From contig CAWHNO010000004.1 of NCBI GenBank assembly GCA_963830725.1, positions 1-64,000 of the forward strand: DNA of 64,000 nucleotides. Direction: 5' to 3'. The position numbers and the translations under genes are program-made. Numbering within the stretch: position 1 is the first letter of the stretch; each line of letters starts with the position of its first letter. Shown here piece after piece: positions 25,324-34,088 of the stretch. Source of the stretch: DASSUW01 sp963830725 (lineage in GTDB: Bacteria; Actinomycetota; Thermoleophilia; Solirubrobacterales; Solirubrobacteraceae). The notes under the pieces are model-generated. The model was not told the DNA's origin. It did not search any database and worked only from the letters and a program-made list of their open reading frames with translations.

Positions 25324-26688
25324 GTGACCCGAGCGATCGTGCCGGCCGCGGTGGCGCTCGCCGCCGTCTCGCTGCTGCTGCCGTGGGCGCTCGCCTTCGA
25401 TCCGCAGGCGTGGGTCGTGTGGGGTCGCGACGCCGGCCGGCTCGCGCTGGACACGAGCGGCGGGCCGTCGTGGAAGCCGCTTCCGGTGCTCCTCACGACG
25501 CCGCTTGCGCTGACCGGCGATCCGGCGCCCGCGCTGTGGCTGGTGGTGGCCCGCGCCGGCGGCCTGCTGGCGCTCGCCGGCGCCTGGACGCTGGCGGCAC
25601 GGCTCGGCGGCACGGTCGCCGGAGCGGCGGCGGCGCTGGTGATGGCGCTGAGCCCGTGGTGGATGTTCAACACCGCGCTCGGCAACTCGGAGGGCCTGCT
25701 GGCGGCGTCCGCGCTGTGGGCGGTGATCGCTCACCTCGACGGTCACCGGCGCGCGGCGCTCGCGCTCGGGACCGCGGCGGCGCTCCTGCGGCCCGAGGTG
25801 TGGCCGTTCCTCGGCCTCTACGGGCTGTGGCTGTGGCGGCACGAGCCCGGGGAGCGCGCCGCGGTCGTCGCCTCGGGTGTCGTGGTGCCGCTGCTGTGGC
25901 TGGGGCCGGACGTGCTCGGGATCGGCGGCGCGCTGAGCGCCTCGCGCGCCGCCCGCGGCGAGCCGAGCCTGGGCAGCGCCGCGCTCGAGGACGTCCCCGG
26001 CCTCGCCGTGCTGGCCGACGCCGTCGCGCTCCTGACCGTTCCCGCCACGCTCGCCGCCGTCGCCGGCACCGTCGCGGGCCCGCGGCTCGCCCGCGTGCTG
26101 GCCGGCGGCGCCGCGGCGTGGATCGTCATCGTCGCGGTGATGGCGCAGGCGGGCTACGCCGGCAATCCCCGGTACCTGGTGGCGGCGATGGCGTTCGGCT
26201 GCGTGCTCGCGGGGCACGGCGCAGCCTGGGCGGGGGCGGCGATCGTGCGCCGCCTGGCCGGCTTCCCGGCGATCGTGCCGCGGGTGCGCCGCGCGATCGC
26301 GCGCGGGTCGCTCGTGGCGGCGGCCGTGCTCGTCGTCGCCGTCGGCGCCGTGACGGCCGGCGACCTGCGCGATCAGGCCTCCGACGTCGGCGCCCGCGCC
26401 GACCGGCGCGAGGCGCTGCCCGGCCTCGTCGCGGCCTCCGGCGGCCGCGACGCCATCGTCGGCTGCGCGCCGGTGCGGACGGCGCCCGACGTGCGCCCGC
26501 TCGTCGCCTGGGAGCTCGACATCTCGATGCGCGGGATCGACCGCCCGCCGCGGCCGCCCGTGGCGCTGGTCCGCTGGCGCCCGCACGGCGGTGGGCCTGT
26601 CGAGCCGCCGCTGCCCGCCGGCGACCTCGACATGCTGGGCCGGGCTCCGTACTGGGAGGCGTGGGGCGCGTGTAGGGTGCGCCGCTGA
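25324..26688 (+). CDS. polytopic membrane protein, glycosyltransferase-like
   Basis: This 454-residue protein has about nine helices. The first extracellular loop has DPQAWVVWGRDAGRLALDTS, which gives the acidic residue expected after helix 1 in GT-C enzymes. Then come WKPLPVLLTTP and LLRPEVWPFLGLYGLWLW. The C-terminal soluble part (residues 360-454) contains VGCAPVRTAPDVRPLVAWEL. The layout resembles PMT/DUF2029-type glycosyltransferases, but sequence support is modest. The stop shares one base with the ATG of the isoaspartyl peptidase gene. Confidence 0.6.
   Translation: MTRAIVPAAVALAAVSLLLPWALAFDPQAWVVWGRDAGRLALDTSGGPSWKPLPVLLTTPLALTGDPAPALWLVVARAGGLLALAGAWTLAARLGGTVAGAAAALVMALSPWWMFNTALGNSEGLLAASALWAVIAHLDGHRRAALALGTAAALLRPEVWPFLGLYGLWLWRHEPGERAAVVASGVVVPLLWLGPDVLGIGGALSASRAARGEPSLGSAALEDVPGLAVLADAVALLTVPATLAAVAGTVAGPRLARVLAGGAAAWIVIVAVMAQAGYAGNPRYLVAAMAFGCVLAGHGAAWAGAAIVRRLAGFPAIVPRVRRAIARGSLVAAAVLVVAVGAVTAGDLRDQASDVGARADRREALPGLVAASGGRDAIVGCAPVRTAPDVRPLVAWELDISMRGIDRPPRPPVALVRWRPHGGGPVEPPLPAGDLDMLGRAPYWEAWGACRVRR
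26673..26678 (+). promoter_or_regulatory. -10 box TAGGGT of the peptidase gene
   Basis: TAGGGT lies 9 nt before the ATG at 26688, inside the end of the upstream gene. It would allow separate leaderless expression. Confidence 0.45.
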
Positions 26689-27587
26689 TGGACGAGTTGG
26701 CGATCGTGGTCCATGGCGGAGCGGGCGGGCTGCCGCGCGACGGGGAGCGGCTCGAGCGGATGCGCTGCGGCGCCGCTGCCGCCGTCGAGGCCGGCCACGC
26801 GGTGCTGGCCGCGGGCGGCGCGGCGCTCGACGCGGTCGAGGCCGCTGTGGTGGTCCTGGAGGACGATCCCGAGTTCAACGCGGGGCGCGGCGCGGCGCTG
26901 ACCGAGTACGGCCGGGTCGAGCTCGACGCGTCGATGATGGACGGCACGACCCGCGCGGCCGGCGCGGTGGCGGCCGTCCGCGGGGTGCGCAATCCGATCC
27001 GCGCGGCCCGCGCCGTGCTCGAGGAGGGCCGGCACGTGCTGCTCGTCGGCCCGCCCGCGATCGAGTTCGCCGCCACCGCCGGACTCGCCTTCGAGTCCGA
27101 GACCTGGTTCGTGACCGAGCGCGAGCGGCAGGCGCTGGCGCGCCTGGACGGTGCGGTCGAACCGGCGCGCGGCACGGTCGGCGCCGTGGCGCGCGACGTG
27201 CAGGGCCGCCTGGCCGCCGCCACCTCGACCGGCGGCGTTTCCGGCCAGCGGCTGGGTCGCGTCGGCGACTCGCCGCTGGTGGGCGCCGGCACGTGGGCCG
27301 ACGATGTGACGGTTGCCGTCTCCTGCACGGGCCACGGGGAGTCGATCATCCGCTCGGCGCTCGCGCACGAGGTCGACGCCCTGCTGCGCCACCGCGGGCT
27401 CGCCCTGCAGGAGGCGTGCAACGTCGCCATCGAGGGGCTGGGCCGCTGGGGCGAGGACGGCGGCCTGATCGCGGTCAGCTCCCACGGCGAGGTGGCCGCG
27501 ACCTTCAACTCGCCCGGCATGACCCGGGCCTGGCGCGTCGGCGAGGGGGCACTGTTCACGGCGGTCGCCCCGGGCGAAGGTGGCTGA
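26688..27587 (+). CDS. isoaspartyl peptidase / L-asparaginase (Ntn hydrolase)
   Basis: The 299-residue protein begins IVVHGGAGGLPRDGERLERM. The alpha subunit includes DDPEFNAGRGAALTEYGRVE and LDASMMDGTTRAAGAVAAVR. Autocleavage should occur before Thr 163 in ARGTVGAVARD. The beta subunit has AAATSTGGVSGQRLGRVGDS, GAGTWADD and SCTGHGESIIRSALAHEV, the ligand-binding segments of plant-type asparaginases. It removes isoaspartyl damage from peptides or hydrolyses L-asparagine. The next gene starts before its stop (8-bp overlap), so the two are coupled. Confidence 0.93.
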   Translation: MDELAIVVHGGAGGLPRDGERLERMRCGAAAAVEAGHAVLAAGGAALDAVEAAVVVLEDDPEFNAGRGAALTEYGRVELDASMMDGTTRAAGAVAAVRGVRNPIRAARAVLEEGRHVLLVGPPAIEFAATAGLAFESETWFVTERERQALARLDGAVEPARGTVGAVARDVQGRLAAATSTGGVSGQRLGRVGDSPLVGAGTWADDVTVAVSCTGHGESIIRSALAHEVDALLRHRGLALQEACNVAIEGLGRWGEDGGLIAVSSHGEVAATFNSPGMTRAWRVGEGALFTAVAPGEGG

Positions 27588-28434
27588 CCCGGTCGAGGAC
27601 GCCGCCGGCCGGCTCTACGGCCTGCCGCTGGAGGACTTCACGCGTGAGCGCGACGCGGCCGCCCGCGAGCTGCGCAAGGCCAAGGAGCGCGAGGCCGCGG
27701 CGGCGGTCGGCAAGCTGCCGAAGCCGACCCAGGCCGCCTGGGCGGCCAACGCGCTCGTGCGCGAGCACCGCGACCTGATCGACGCGCTGCTGGACGCGGT
27801 CGACGACCTGCGCGAGGCCCAGGAGGCCGCCGTGGCCGGCAAGGGCGCCGAGGCGCTGCGCGACGCGGCGGCCACGGAGCGCGCGGCGGTCGACGCGCTC
27901 GTCGACGCCGCGAAGAAGCTCAAGCCGGGCGGCCGCAAGCCGAGCGAGGCGACGCTGGAGCGGCTGCGGACCACGCTGCAGGCGGCGGCCACCGACGAGG
28001 AGGTCCGCAGCGCGCTCGACCGCGGCCGCGTGGTCACCGACGCCGAGGGCGCCGGCGCGTGGGGCCTGGTGCCGGGAGCCGACGTGCCGGCCACGAGGCC
28101 GGCGAAGCGGCGCGCCCCGGCGCCCAAGAAGGCGGCACGCGACGACACCGCGGCGCGCGAGCGCGAGGCGGCGCTGCGCGAAGCGGCCGAGCGGCGCCAG
28201 CGGCTCGAGACCGAGCTGCGCGAGGCGCGCGCGGAGCGCCGCGGCCGTGAGCGCGAGCTCGAACGGGCGGAGAAGGCCGCCGACCGCGCGGCCGGCCGGC
28301 TCGAGGCCGCGCTCGCCGCCGCCGAGGAGGCACGCGAGCAGGCCGACGAGGCCAAGGCAGAGCTCGAATCTGCACGCGAAGCCGCCGGCGAGGCCCGCGA
28401 CACCGTCGCCCGCCTCGAGGAACAACTCGACTAA
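27580..28434 (+). CDS. charged coiled-coil protein of an actinobacterial family of unknown function
   Basis: The 284-residue protein opens YGLPLEDFTRERDAAARELR and KLPKPTQAAWAANALVREHR. That R-K-A-x-(G/E)...KP(S/T)xAAWxxNxL pattern is found in a widespread actinobacterial family without assigned role. The C-terminal half is Ala/Glu/Arg-rich coiled coil (ERELERAEKAADRAAGRLEA). No transmembrane helix or enzyme motif is present. The GTG start overlaps the peptidase gene by 8 bp. Three tandem palindromes follow the stop. Confidence 0.7.
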   Translation: MADPVEDAAGRLYGLPLEDFTRERDAAARELRKAKEREAAAAVGKLPKPTQAAWAANALVREHRDLIDALLDAVDDLREAQEAAVAGKGAEALRDAAATERAAVDALVDAAKKLKPGGRKPSEATLERLRTTLQAAATDEEVRSALDRGRVVTDAEGAGAWGLVPGADVPATRPAKRRAPAPKKAARDDTAAREREAALREAAERRQRLETELREARAERRGRERELERAEKAADRAAGRLEAALAAAEEAREQADEAKAELESAREAAGEARDTVARLEEQLD

Positions 28435-28448
28435 GTGGCCGCGGCCGA

Positions 28449-28539
28449 CTAAGGGGGTCAGACCCCCTTAGCGCCGAAGTGGAGTACGGGGGTCTGACCC
28501 CTTTGGACGGCCCGGAGTAAGGGGGTCTGACCCCCTTAC
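28449..28539. repeat. three tandem copies of a GGGGGTC-N-GACCCC palindrome
   Basis: Copy 1 (28449-28471) and copy 3 (28517-28539) are perfect 23-nt palindromes (AAGGGGGTC and GACCCCCTT around one base). Copy 2 (about 28485-28504) is degenerate. They lie exactly between two convergent genes and reach into the yjbR stop codon, so they could end both transcripts. Similar palindromes occur as REP-like repeats in many bacteria. Confidence 0.85.
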
Positions 28540-28883
28540 GGCTCGAGCTGGGCGGCGAGGCGCTTCGGCGCGACCGCGATGTAGCTGTCGGTCACGAAGT
28601 CGGCGACCTCGGTCCAGTCGACCGGCCCGCGGTCGAGCCGCAGCCCGACCCAGCCGCGGTGGCCGATGTACGACGGCATGTAGAACCGGTCGGGCTGAGC
28701 GGCGATCAGTCCCTCGTTGGCCGGAGTCTTGAAGACGACGCCGACGATCCCGTCGCCGTGGTGGTCGTCGAGGTAGTAGGCGAACGTGCGGCGGCGCACG
28801 CGGAAGATCGCGTGGTGTCCGCTCAGCTCGCGCTCGGCCTCCGGCAGCGCCGAGCAGATCTCGCTCAGGCGCTCGAGGCTCAC
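28536..28883 (-). CDS. MmcQ/YjbR family protein
   Basis: The 115-residue protein has the YjbR layout: LSEICSALPEAERELSGHHA, FRVRRRTFAYYLDDHHGDGI, VVFKTPANEGLIAAQPDRFY, YIGHRGWVGLRLDRGPVDW and SYIAVAPKRLAAQL. The GWVGLRLD segment is diagnostic. The fold resembles a DNA-binding double-wing but the role is unknown. The GTG at 28883 overlaps the stop of the LuxR gene (GTGA), making it the last gene of the rmlC-gluQ-LuxR-yjbR operon. Confidence 0.88.
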   Translation of the reverse strand: MSLERLSEICSALPEAERELSGHHAIFRVRRRTFAYYLDDHHGDGIVGVVFKTPANEGLIAAQPDRFYMPSYIGHRGWVGLRLDRGPVDWTEVADFVTDSYIAVAPKRLAAQLEP

Positions 28884-31669
28884 GAGAGGGCTTCGGCGAG
28901 CACGGACGGGTCGCGCTCGCCTTCGGGCAGCTCCATCGCCATCAGGCGCGCGAGCTGCGCTCGGCCGCGGACGTCGAGCTTGCGGTAGATCTGGCCGAGG
29001 TGGTACTCGATCGTCTTCGGCGAGAGGAAGAGCGCCGAGGCCGCCTCGCGGTTGGTCATGCCCTGCGCCACCAGCACGGCGATCTGGAGCTCGTGCGGGG
29101 TGAGCTGCTCGGCCGCCGTCTCCGACCGCCGTGCCTGCTGCTCGCCGGTCGCCCGCAGCTCGGTCCGGGTGCGCTCCGCCCAGCCGCGCGCGCCGAGGCG
29201 CTCGAACGTCTCCAGCGCCTCCTTGAGCGGCTCGCGCGCGTCGGCCCGCCGGCGCGCGCGGCGCAGCCGCTCGCCGAAGCACAGCAGCGTGCGGGCGCGC
29301 TCGAACGGCATCGGGAGGCCGTCGTGCAGCGTGAGGACGGCCTCGAACTGCGCCCGCATCTCCGCGTCGGGCGCGAGCAGGGCGCGCAGGCGGCCGGTGG
29401 CGACCTGCGGCCAGAGCGCTCCGGTCTTGCGGCCGCGCGCCTCGAAGACGTCGATCAGGGCGTTGGCTTCGTCGCGGCGGCCGGCGCGCGCGTAGGCCTC
29501 GACGAGGTCGGGCGTCGACATGACGAGGGCGGGCTGCATGCCGAGCCGGTCGGCGGTGCGCTGGGTCTCCTCGAGCGCCGCGATCGCCTCCGGGATCCGG
29601 CCCAGCCCGAGCTCGAGCAGCCCGCGCGCGGCCGTGAGGTAGGCGCCGGTCGCTTCGCCCTGCAGGCGGGCGACGAGCGCGAGCCCTTCGGTCACGTGGC
29701 GCCGGCAGTCGTCCTCCTGGCCGCCGGCCGCCTCGATGTGGGCGATCGCGGCGAGGCCGTGTGCCAGCAGCGGGAGCTGGCCGGTGTCCTGCGCCAGCTC
29801 GACCGACTCGGCGGCGCCGGCGCGGGCTGCCGCCCAGCGGCCGAGCCGGAAGTCGAGGTGCGAGCGGGCGGCCAGCGGGTAGATCAGCGCGCTCACCGCG
29901 CTGGCGTCACGTGCGGCGGCGATGAGGTGATCGAGGATCCGCTGGGCGCGGTCGAACTTCTCGATCCAGATCGAGGCGTGGGCGGCCATGCCCACGATCT
30001 CGACGACCGCCAGCGGGTCGCCCTCGAGCAGGTACGGCTCGCACGCGCTCAGCAGCGGCTCGCCCTGCTCGACGTCGCCGAGCGCGAGGTAGGCCTCGGC
30101 GATCACGGTGGTGGCCAGCAGCTCTACGGCCGGGTCGGCCGCGGTGGCGAGCGCCCGCGCTCGCTCGGCGGTGGCCACGAGCGCGTGCATGTCGCCGGTG
30201 ATCATGTGACTGACCGAGGCCTCGAGGAACATGCCGGCCGCCCGCCGCGGGTCGCGCGAGCGGACGCGCTCGGCCTCGGCGACCAGCAGCTCGTTGGCCA
30301 CCAGCGGCGAGCCACGGCGCATCTCCACATGGCCGGTCATCCGCTGCACGTCGGCGGCCAGCAGCGGGTCGCTCGCCAGTCGCGCGGCCTCGCCGAGCAG
30401 CGCGAAGGCGCGGTCGGCCTCGCCGGAGCGCGTCGCGTCGGTGGCCGCCTCCAGCAACCGCCGGGCGCGCGGCTCGTCCTCGGGCGTGAGCTGGGCGGCG
30501 CGGCCGAAGTCGCGCGCGGCGGTGGCGTGGGCGCCGCGCCCGCGGGCGTCGAGGGCGGCCGCCTCGAGCGCGGCGGCGATCTCCTCGTCCGGCGCCACCG
30601 CGCCCGCCGCCAGGTGCCAGGCGCGCTCGGGGCTGCCCTCCGGCGCCGCCGCAGCCAGCGCCGCGTGGGCGGCGCGGCGCTCGGCGGCGCTCGCCGCGTG
30701 ATAGGCGGTCGAGCGCAGCAGCGGATGCCGGAAGTCGACCTCGCCGTCCTCGACCGTGATCAGGCGCGCGGTCTCGGCGGCGCTCAGGTGGTCCAGCCCG
30801 AGCCCGCACTCGCGCAGCGCCGGCTCGATCACCTCGATCCGGCCCGTGTGGGCGGTCGCGGCCAGCAGGAGCGCCCGGCGGGCGTCGTCGTCGAGCGCGT
30901 CGAGCGCGCGCCGGAACGCCCGCTCGACCCCGGTCCCGGGCCGCAGCGGCTCCTCCAGCGGCTCGCGGCCGGCGCGCTGGCCGTCCGAGAGCAGGCGCGG
31001 GATCTCCAGCAGCGCCAGCGGATTGCCCGCCGCGGTGCTGACCAGGCGATCGGCGACCGACGGCGCCAGCCGCTCCGGCTGGCCCGAGCCGAGCAGCTCG
31101 CGAGCCTCCTCGTCGGCGAGCGGCGGTACCGGCATCCGCTCCAGCCACGGCACGTCCATGGTCGACACCGCGGTCCCGTCACGCAGCGAGCCGAGCATCG
31201 CGACCCCCTCGGCCTCGAGCCGGCGGCCGGCGAACAGGAACGCCTCCAGCGACGGCTCGTCCAGCCACTGGGCGTCGTCGATCGAAACCAGCACGGGCTG
31301 CTCCTCCGCCGCCACCGCGAGCAGGCTGAGCAGGCCGGCGGGAACCGTGAAGCGGTCGTGCGGCGTGGCGGGACCGAGCGCCAGCGCCCCGCGCAGGGCG
31401 CGCGCCTGCACGTCGGGGATGTCGTCGAGGCGGTCGAGGAGCGGCGTGACGAGCTCGGCGAGCCCGGCGAACGGGATGTCGGACTCGGTCTCGATCCCGC
31501 GTGCGCGGAGGACCCGCATGCCGCTCGCCTGGCCGATCGCCCAGCGCATCAGCGCGGTCTTGCCGATCCCCGCCTCGCCGTGCAGGAGCAGCGTGGCGCT
31601 CCGGCCGGCGCGCGCGTCCTGGAGGAGTCGGTCGATCCGTGCCCGTTCGCGTTCGCGTCCTACGAACAT
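28880..31669 (-). CDS. large LuxR-family regulator with AAA-type ATPase (LAL/MalT type)
   Basis: The 929-residue protein starts MFVGRERERARIDRLLQDAR. Walker A HGEAGIGKTALMRW is near residue 32 and Walker B VLVSIDDAQWLDEPS near 128. A long TPR-like helical region spans residues 330-830, and a C-terminal LuxR helix-turn-helix (LTPHELQIAVLVAQGMTNRE, SPKTIEYHLGQIYRKLD) closes the chain. Such LAL regulators bind ATP and an inducer to activate transcription, and in actinobacteria often control secondary or carbohydrate metabolism. It starts 9 bp after the gluQ stop and overlaps yjbR. The target genes are not evident. Confidence 0.94.
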   Translation of the reverse strand: MFVGRERERARIDRLLQDARAGRSATLLLHGEAGIGKTALMRWAIGQASGMRVLRARGIETESDIPFAGLAELVTPLLDRLDDIPDVQARALRGALALGPATPHDRFTVPAGLLSLLAVAAEEQPVLVSIDDAQWLDEPSLEAFLFAGRRLEAEGVAMLGSLRDGTAVSTMDVPWLERMPVPPLADEEARELLGSGQPERLAPSVADRLVSTAAGNPLALLEIPRLLSDGQRAGREPLEEPLRPGTGVERAFRRALDALDDDARRALLLAATAHTGRIEVIEPALRECGLGLDHLSAAETARLITVEDGEVDFRHPLLRSTAYHAASAAERRAAHAALAAAAPEGSPERAWHLAAGAVAPDEEIAAALEAAALDARGRGAHATAARDFGRAAQLTPEDEPRARRLLEAATDATRSGEADRAFALLGEAARLASDPLLAADVQRMTGHVEMRRGSPLVANELLVAEAERVRSRDPRRAAGMFLEASVSHMITGDMHALVATAERARALATAADPAVELLATTVIAEAYLALGDVEQGEPLLSACEPYLLEGDPLAVVEIVGMAAHASIWIEKFDRAQRILDHLIAAARDASAVSALIYPLAARSHLDFRLGRWAAARAGAAESVELAQDTGQLPLLAHGLAAIAHIEAAGGQEDDCRRHVTEGLALVARLQGEATGAYLTAARGLLELGLGRIPEAIAALEETQRTADRLGMQPALVMSTPDLVEAYARAGRRDEANALIDVFEARGRKTGALWPQVATGRLRALLAPDAEMRAQFEAVLTLHDGLPMPFERARTLLCFGERLRRARRRADAREPLKEALETFERLGARGWAERTRTELRATGEQQARRSETAAEQLTPHELQIAVLVAQGMTNREAASALFLSPKTIEYHLGQIYRKLDVRGRAQLARLMAMELPEGERDPSVLAEALS

Positions 31670-31678
31670 CGGAGCAGT

Positions 31679-32578
31679 CTAGTGACGCTCCAGACCCCCG
31701 TTCAAACCCCCATTCGAGGGGGCCGGACCGTCCCCTTCATAGACCGTCGGCTCCCGAGGCAACGATTTCGGGTCGAACGGGCCGTCCTCGGACAGCCCGA
31801 GCGTGCGCAGCATCCAGGCGCGGGCGGCCGCCGGGTCGACCTCGCGCAGCGTGACGGCGCCGTGGCGCTTGGCGAGCCGCGCGCCGTCGGCCCCCAGCAC
31901 GAGCGGGACATGGGCGTACGACGGCGCCGGCAGGCCGAGCGCCCGGGCCACGAAGAGCTGGCGCGGCGTGGTGTCGAGCAGGTCGTCGCCGCGCACGACC
32001 TCGCCGATGCCCTGGGCGGCGTCGTCGACCACGACCGCCAGGTTGTAGGCCGGCGCGCCGTCGTTGCGGCGCACGACGAAGTCGTCGACCACGCCCTCGA
32101 CGTGGCCGTGCAGGCGGTCCTCGAAGGCGACGCGGGCCCCGTCGGCCCGGATCCGCAGGGCGGGGGCGCGGCCGCTCGCCCGCTTCGCGGCGAGCTCGGC
32201 CGCCGACAGCCGCAGGCACGTCCCGGGGTAGGCCCCCTCCGGCAGCGGCCCGTGCGGGGCGGAGGCCGCCTCGCGGATCTCGGCGCGGGTGCAGAAGCAC
32301 TCGTAGACACGGTCGCCGAGCGCCTCGATCGCCGCCTCGTAGCGCTCCAGCCGTTGCGACTGGAAGACGACGTCGCCGTCCCAGTCGAGGCCGATCGCGG
32401 CCAGGTCGGCGAGCTGCTGCTCGGCGAGCCCTTCACGCACGCGGCCGGTGTCGAGGTCCTCCATGCGCACCAGGAACTCGGAGCCGACCGAGCGGGCGAA
32501 GAGCCACGCGAGCAGCGCCGTGCGGAGGTTGCCGAGGTGTAGGACGCCCGTCGGACTGGGCGCGAAGCGCCCCTTCAA
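31679..32578 (-). CDS. gluQ: glutamyl-Q tRNA(Asp) synthetase
   Basis: The 299-residue protein has the class I synthetase core without an anticodon-binding domain. The HIGH-like motif is in RFAPSPTGVLHLGNLRTALL, and a KMSKS-like motif in LAKRHGAVTLREVD. The zinc site CFC...YPGTC (ECFCTRAEIRE, AYPGTCLRLS) is typical of GluQ, which attaches glutamate to queuosine of tRNA-Asp. The discriminator versus GltX is the short length. The TTG start at 32578 overlaps the rmlC stop (TTGA). In lineages without queuosine the exact role may differ. Confidence 0.92.
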   Translation of the reverse strand: MKGRFAPSPTGVLHLGNLRTALLAWLFARSVGSEFLVRMEDLDTGRVREGLAEQQLADLAAIGLDWDGDVVFQSQRLERYEAAIEALGDRVYECFCTRAEIREAASAPHGPLPEGAYPGTCLRLSAAELAAKRASGRAPALRIRADGARVAFEDRLHGHVEGVVDDFVVRRNDGAPAYNLAVVVDDAAQGIGEVVRGDDLLDTTPRQLFVARALGLPAPSYAHVPLVLGADGARLAKRHGAVTLREVDPAAARAWMLRTLGLSEDGPFDPKSLPREPTVYEGDGPAPSNGGLNGGLERH

Positions 32579-33120
32579 AACGGCAGCGAGTCGGCGATCT
32601 CGGCCAGCCGCGGCGCGTCGCGGTCGCGCTGCGAGTAGATCAGCTCGCCCTCCGGCCACTCGATGCCGACGTCGGGGTCGGCGAAGCTGAAGCCGGACTC
32701 GGTCGCCGGGTCGTAGTAGCTCGTGCACTTGTAGACGAAGTCGGCGACGTCGGAGAGCACGCAGAAGCCGTGCGCGAAGCCGATCGGGATCCACAGCTGC
32801 AGGGCGCGCTCGTCGTCGAGCTCGACCGCCTCCCACTCGCCGAAGGTGGGCGAGCCGGCGCGGACGTCCACCACCACGTCGAGCACGCTGCCGCGCGCCA
32901 CGCGGACGAGCTTGCCCTGACCGGGCGAGGTCTGGAAGTGCATGCCGCGCACCGTGCCGCGGCGCGAGCGCGAGTGGTTGTCCTGGACGTACTCGGTCGC
33001 CACCCCGTGCGCGGCCCAGGCGTCGGCGCGGAAGGTCTCCATGAAGAAGCCGCGCTCGTCGCCGTGCAGCGTGGGCGCCAGCAGGACCAGTCCTTCGAGG
33101 CGTGTCGGCAGTAGCTCCAT
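32575..33120 (-). CDS. rmlC: dTDP-4-dehydrorhamnose 3,5-epimerase
   Basis: The 181-residue cupin has the RmlC signature: APTLHGDERGFFMETFRADA, YVQDNHSRSRRGTVRGMHFQ, VARGSVLDVVVDVRAGSPTF, LQLWIPIGFAHGFCVLSDVA and YKCTSYYDP. The catalytic His of GMHFQ and the Asp of the VVDVR strand are present. It acts in dTDP-L-rhamnose synthesis from dTDP-glucose, feeding cell-surface glycans. No rmlA, B or D lies nearby. The left inverted-repeat arm ends 3 bp before its ATG, so a hairpin would lie in its leader. Confidence 0.93.
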   Translation of the reverse strand: MELLPTRLEGLVLLAPTLHGDERGFFMETFRADAWAAHGVATEYVQDNHSRSRRGTVRGMHFQTSPGQGKLVRVARGSVLDVVVDVRAGSPTFGEWEAVELDDERALQLWIPIGFAHGFCVLSDVADFVYKCTSYYDPATESGFSFADPDVGIEWPEGELIYSQRDRDAPRLAEIADSLPF

Positions 33121-33123
33121 CCG

Positions 33124-33173
33124 TAATCAAGGCGCTCGCATGAGCTTGCGAATGCGAGTAAGCCGCACTCAAT
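33124..33173. repeat. left arm of the 50-bp inverted repeat around rpiR
   Basis: It matches the reverse complement of 34088-34137 at 47 of 50 positions. Inside is a hairpin CTCGCAT (33135-33141) and ATGCGAG (33152-33158) with a 10-nt loop GAGCTTGCGA. It fills the space between the divergent rmlC and rpiR genes on the rmlC side. Confidence 0.92.
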
Positions 33174-33218
33174 GTCCGGAAGGACTAGCACGGTCGGGCG
33201 TCGAACCAGGGCTCCGCC

Positions 33219-34088
33219 ATGCCGAGGACCGCCACGATGCCCCCGGCCGCCCGCGGCCACCAGACACTCAGCGCCTATATCTCCTCCCGCTTCGACGAGT
33301 TCTCCCGCTCGCAGAAGGACGTCGCCCAGTACGTCGTCGACCACCTGGACGAGGTCGCGTTCCACACCGCGGAGGAGCTCGCACGCCGCGCCAGCACGTC
33401 GTCCTCGACGGTCGTGCGGTTCTCGCAGGCGCTCGGCTTCGAGGGCTTCCCGGAGCTTCAGGAGGCGGCGCGCGAGGAGTACCGCCACCACCACCGCGCG
33501 GCCGCCGCGACGAACGGCTTCGAGGCCGCGCCGCTCTTCTCGCTCGACCAGACGCCGTTCGAGCAGGCCGTGGCCGCCGATCACGTCAACGTCGAGGAGA
33601 CCGCGCGCCGGGTCAGCCGCTCCGAGGTAGAGGGCGCGATCGAGACGATCGCCACCGCCGAGCGGATCCTGATCGCCGGCACCGACCAGATGGCGTTCTT
33701 CGCCTCCTACCTGCGCCACCTGCTGATGCTGCTCGACGTGCGGGCCGAGATCGCGGCCTCGCCGTCGCAGGAGGCTTTGTCGCGGCTCGGCCGGATCGAC
33801 GAGGGCACGCTGGTGATCGGGCTGAGCGCCGGCCGCCCGCATCCGCTCGTGGTGCGCGCCATGAAGATCGCCCGGCACCGCAAGGCGTCGACGCTGGCGA
33901 TCGTCGACGCGACGCTCTCGGAGGTCTCCAAGCTCGCCGAGCGGACGCTCTACTACTCGTCGAACTCACCGGCCTTCGTGCGCTCGCACGCCGGCCTGCT
34001 GTCGCTCGTCCAGGCGCTCGCCTACGGCGTCTACTCGCGCGACGCCGCGCAGTACGACGATCGGATCAGGGCGTTCAAGCTCAAGTAA
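33219..34088 (+). CDS. RpiR-family transcriptional regulator
   Basis: The 289-residue protein has an N-terminal HTH_6 domain (LSAYISSRFDEFSRSQKDVA, TAEELARRASTSSSTVVRFS, QALGFEGFPELQEAAREEYR) and a C-terminal SIS sugar-phosphate-binding domain. The SIS landmarks are IATAERILIAGTDQMAFFAS, LVIGLSAGRPHPLVVRAMKI and HRKASTLAIVDATLSEVSKL. Such regulators respond to phosphorylated sugars. The usual Ser/Thr of the SIS phosphate loop is only partly kept (GTDQ, GLSAGR). The gene is exactly framed by 50-bp inverted repeats, the right one sharing the last base of its TAA stop. Confidence 0.9.
   Translation: MPRTATMPPAARGHQTLSAYISSRFDEFSRSQKDVAQYVVDHLDEVAFHTAEELARRASTSSSTVVRFSQALGFEGFPELQEAAREEYRHHHRAAAATNGFEAAPLFSLDQTPFEQAVAADHVNVEETARRVSRSEVEGAIETIATAERILIAGTDQMAFFASYLRHLLMLLDVRAEIAASPSQEALSRLGRIDEGTLVIGLSAGRPHPLVVRAMKIARHRKASTLAIVDATLSEVSKLAERTLYYSSNSPAFVRSHAGLLSLVQALAYGVYSRDAAQYDDRIRAFKLK

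Noticed and set aside
23436..25685. Long open frame on the minus strand opposite the membrane and coiled-coil genes
   Set aside because: Low-complexity Arg/Ala/Gly-rich translation; third-position G/C bias fits the plus-strand genes instead.
29000..32542. Open frame of over 1,100 codons on the plus strand
   Set aside because: Runs antisense to the clear LuxR and gluQ genes and has no domain; long antisense frames are expected at this GC content.
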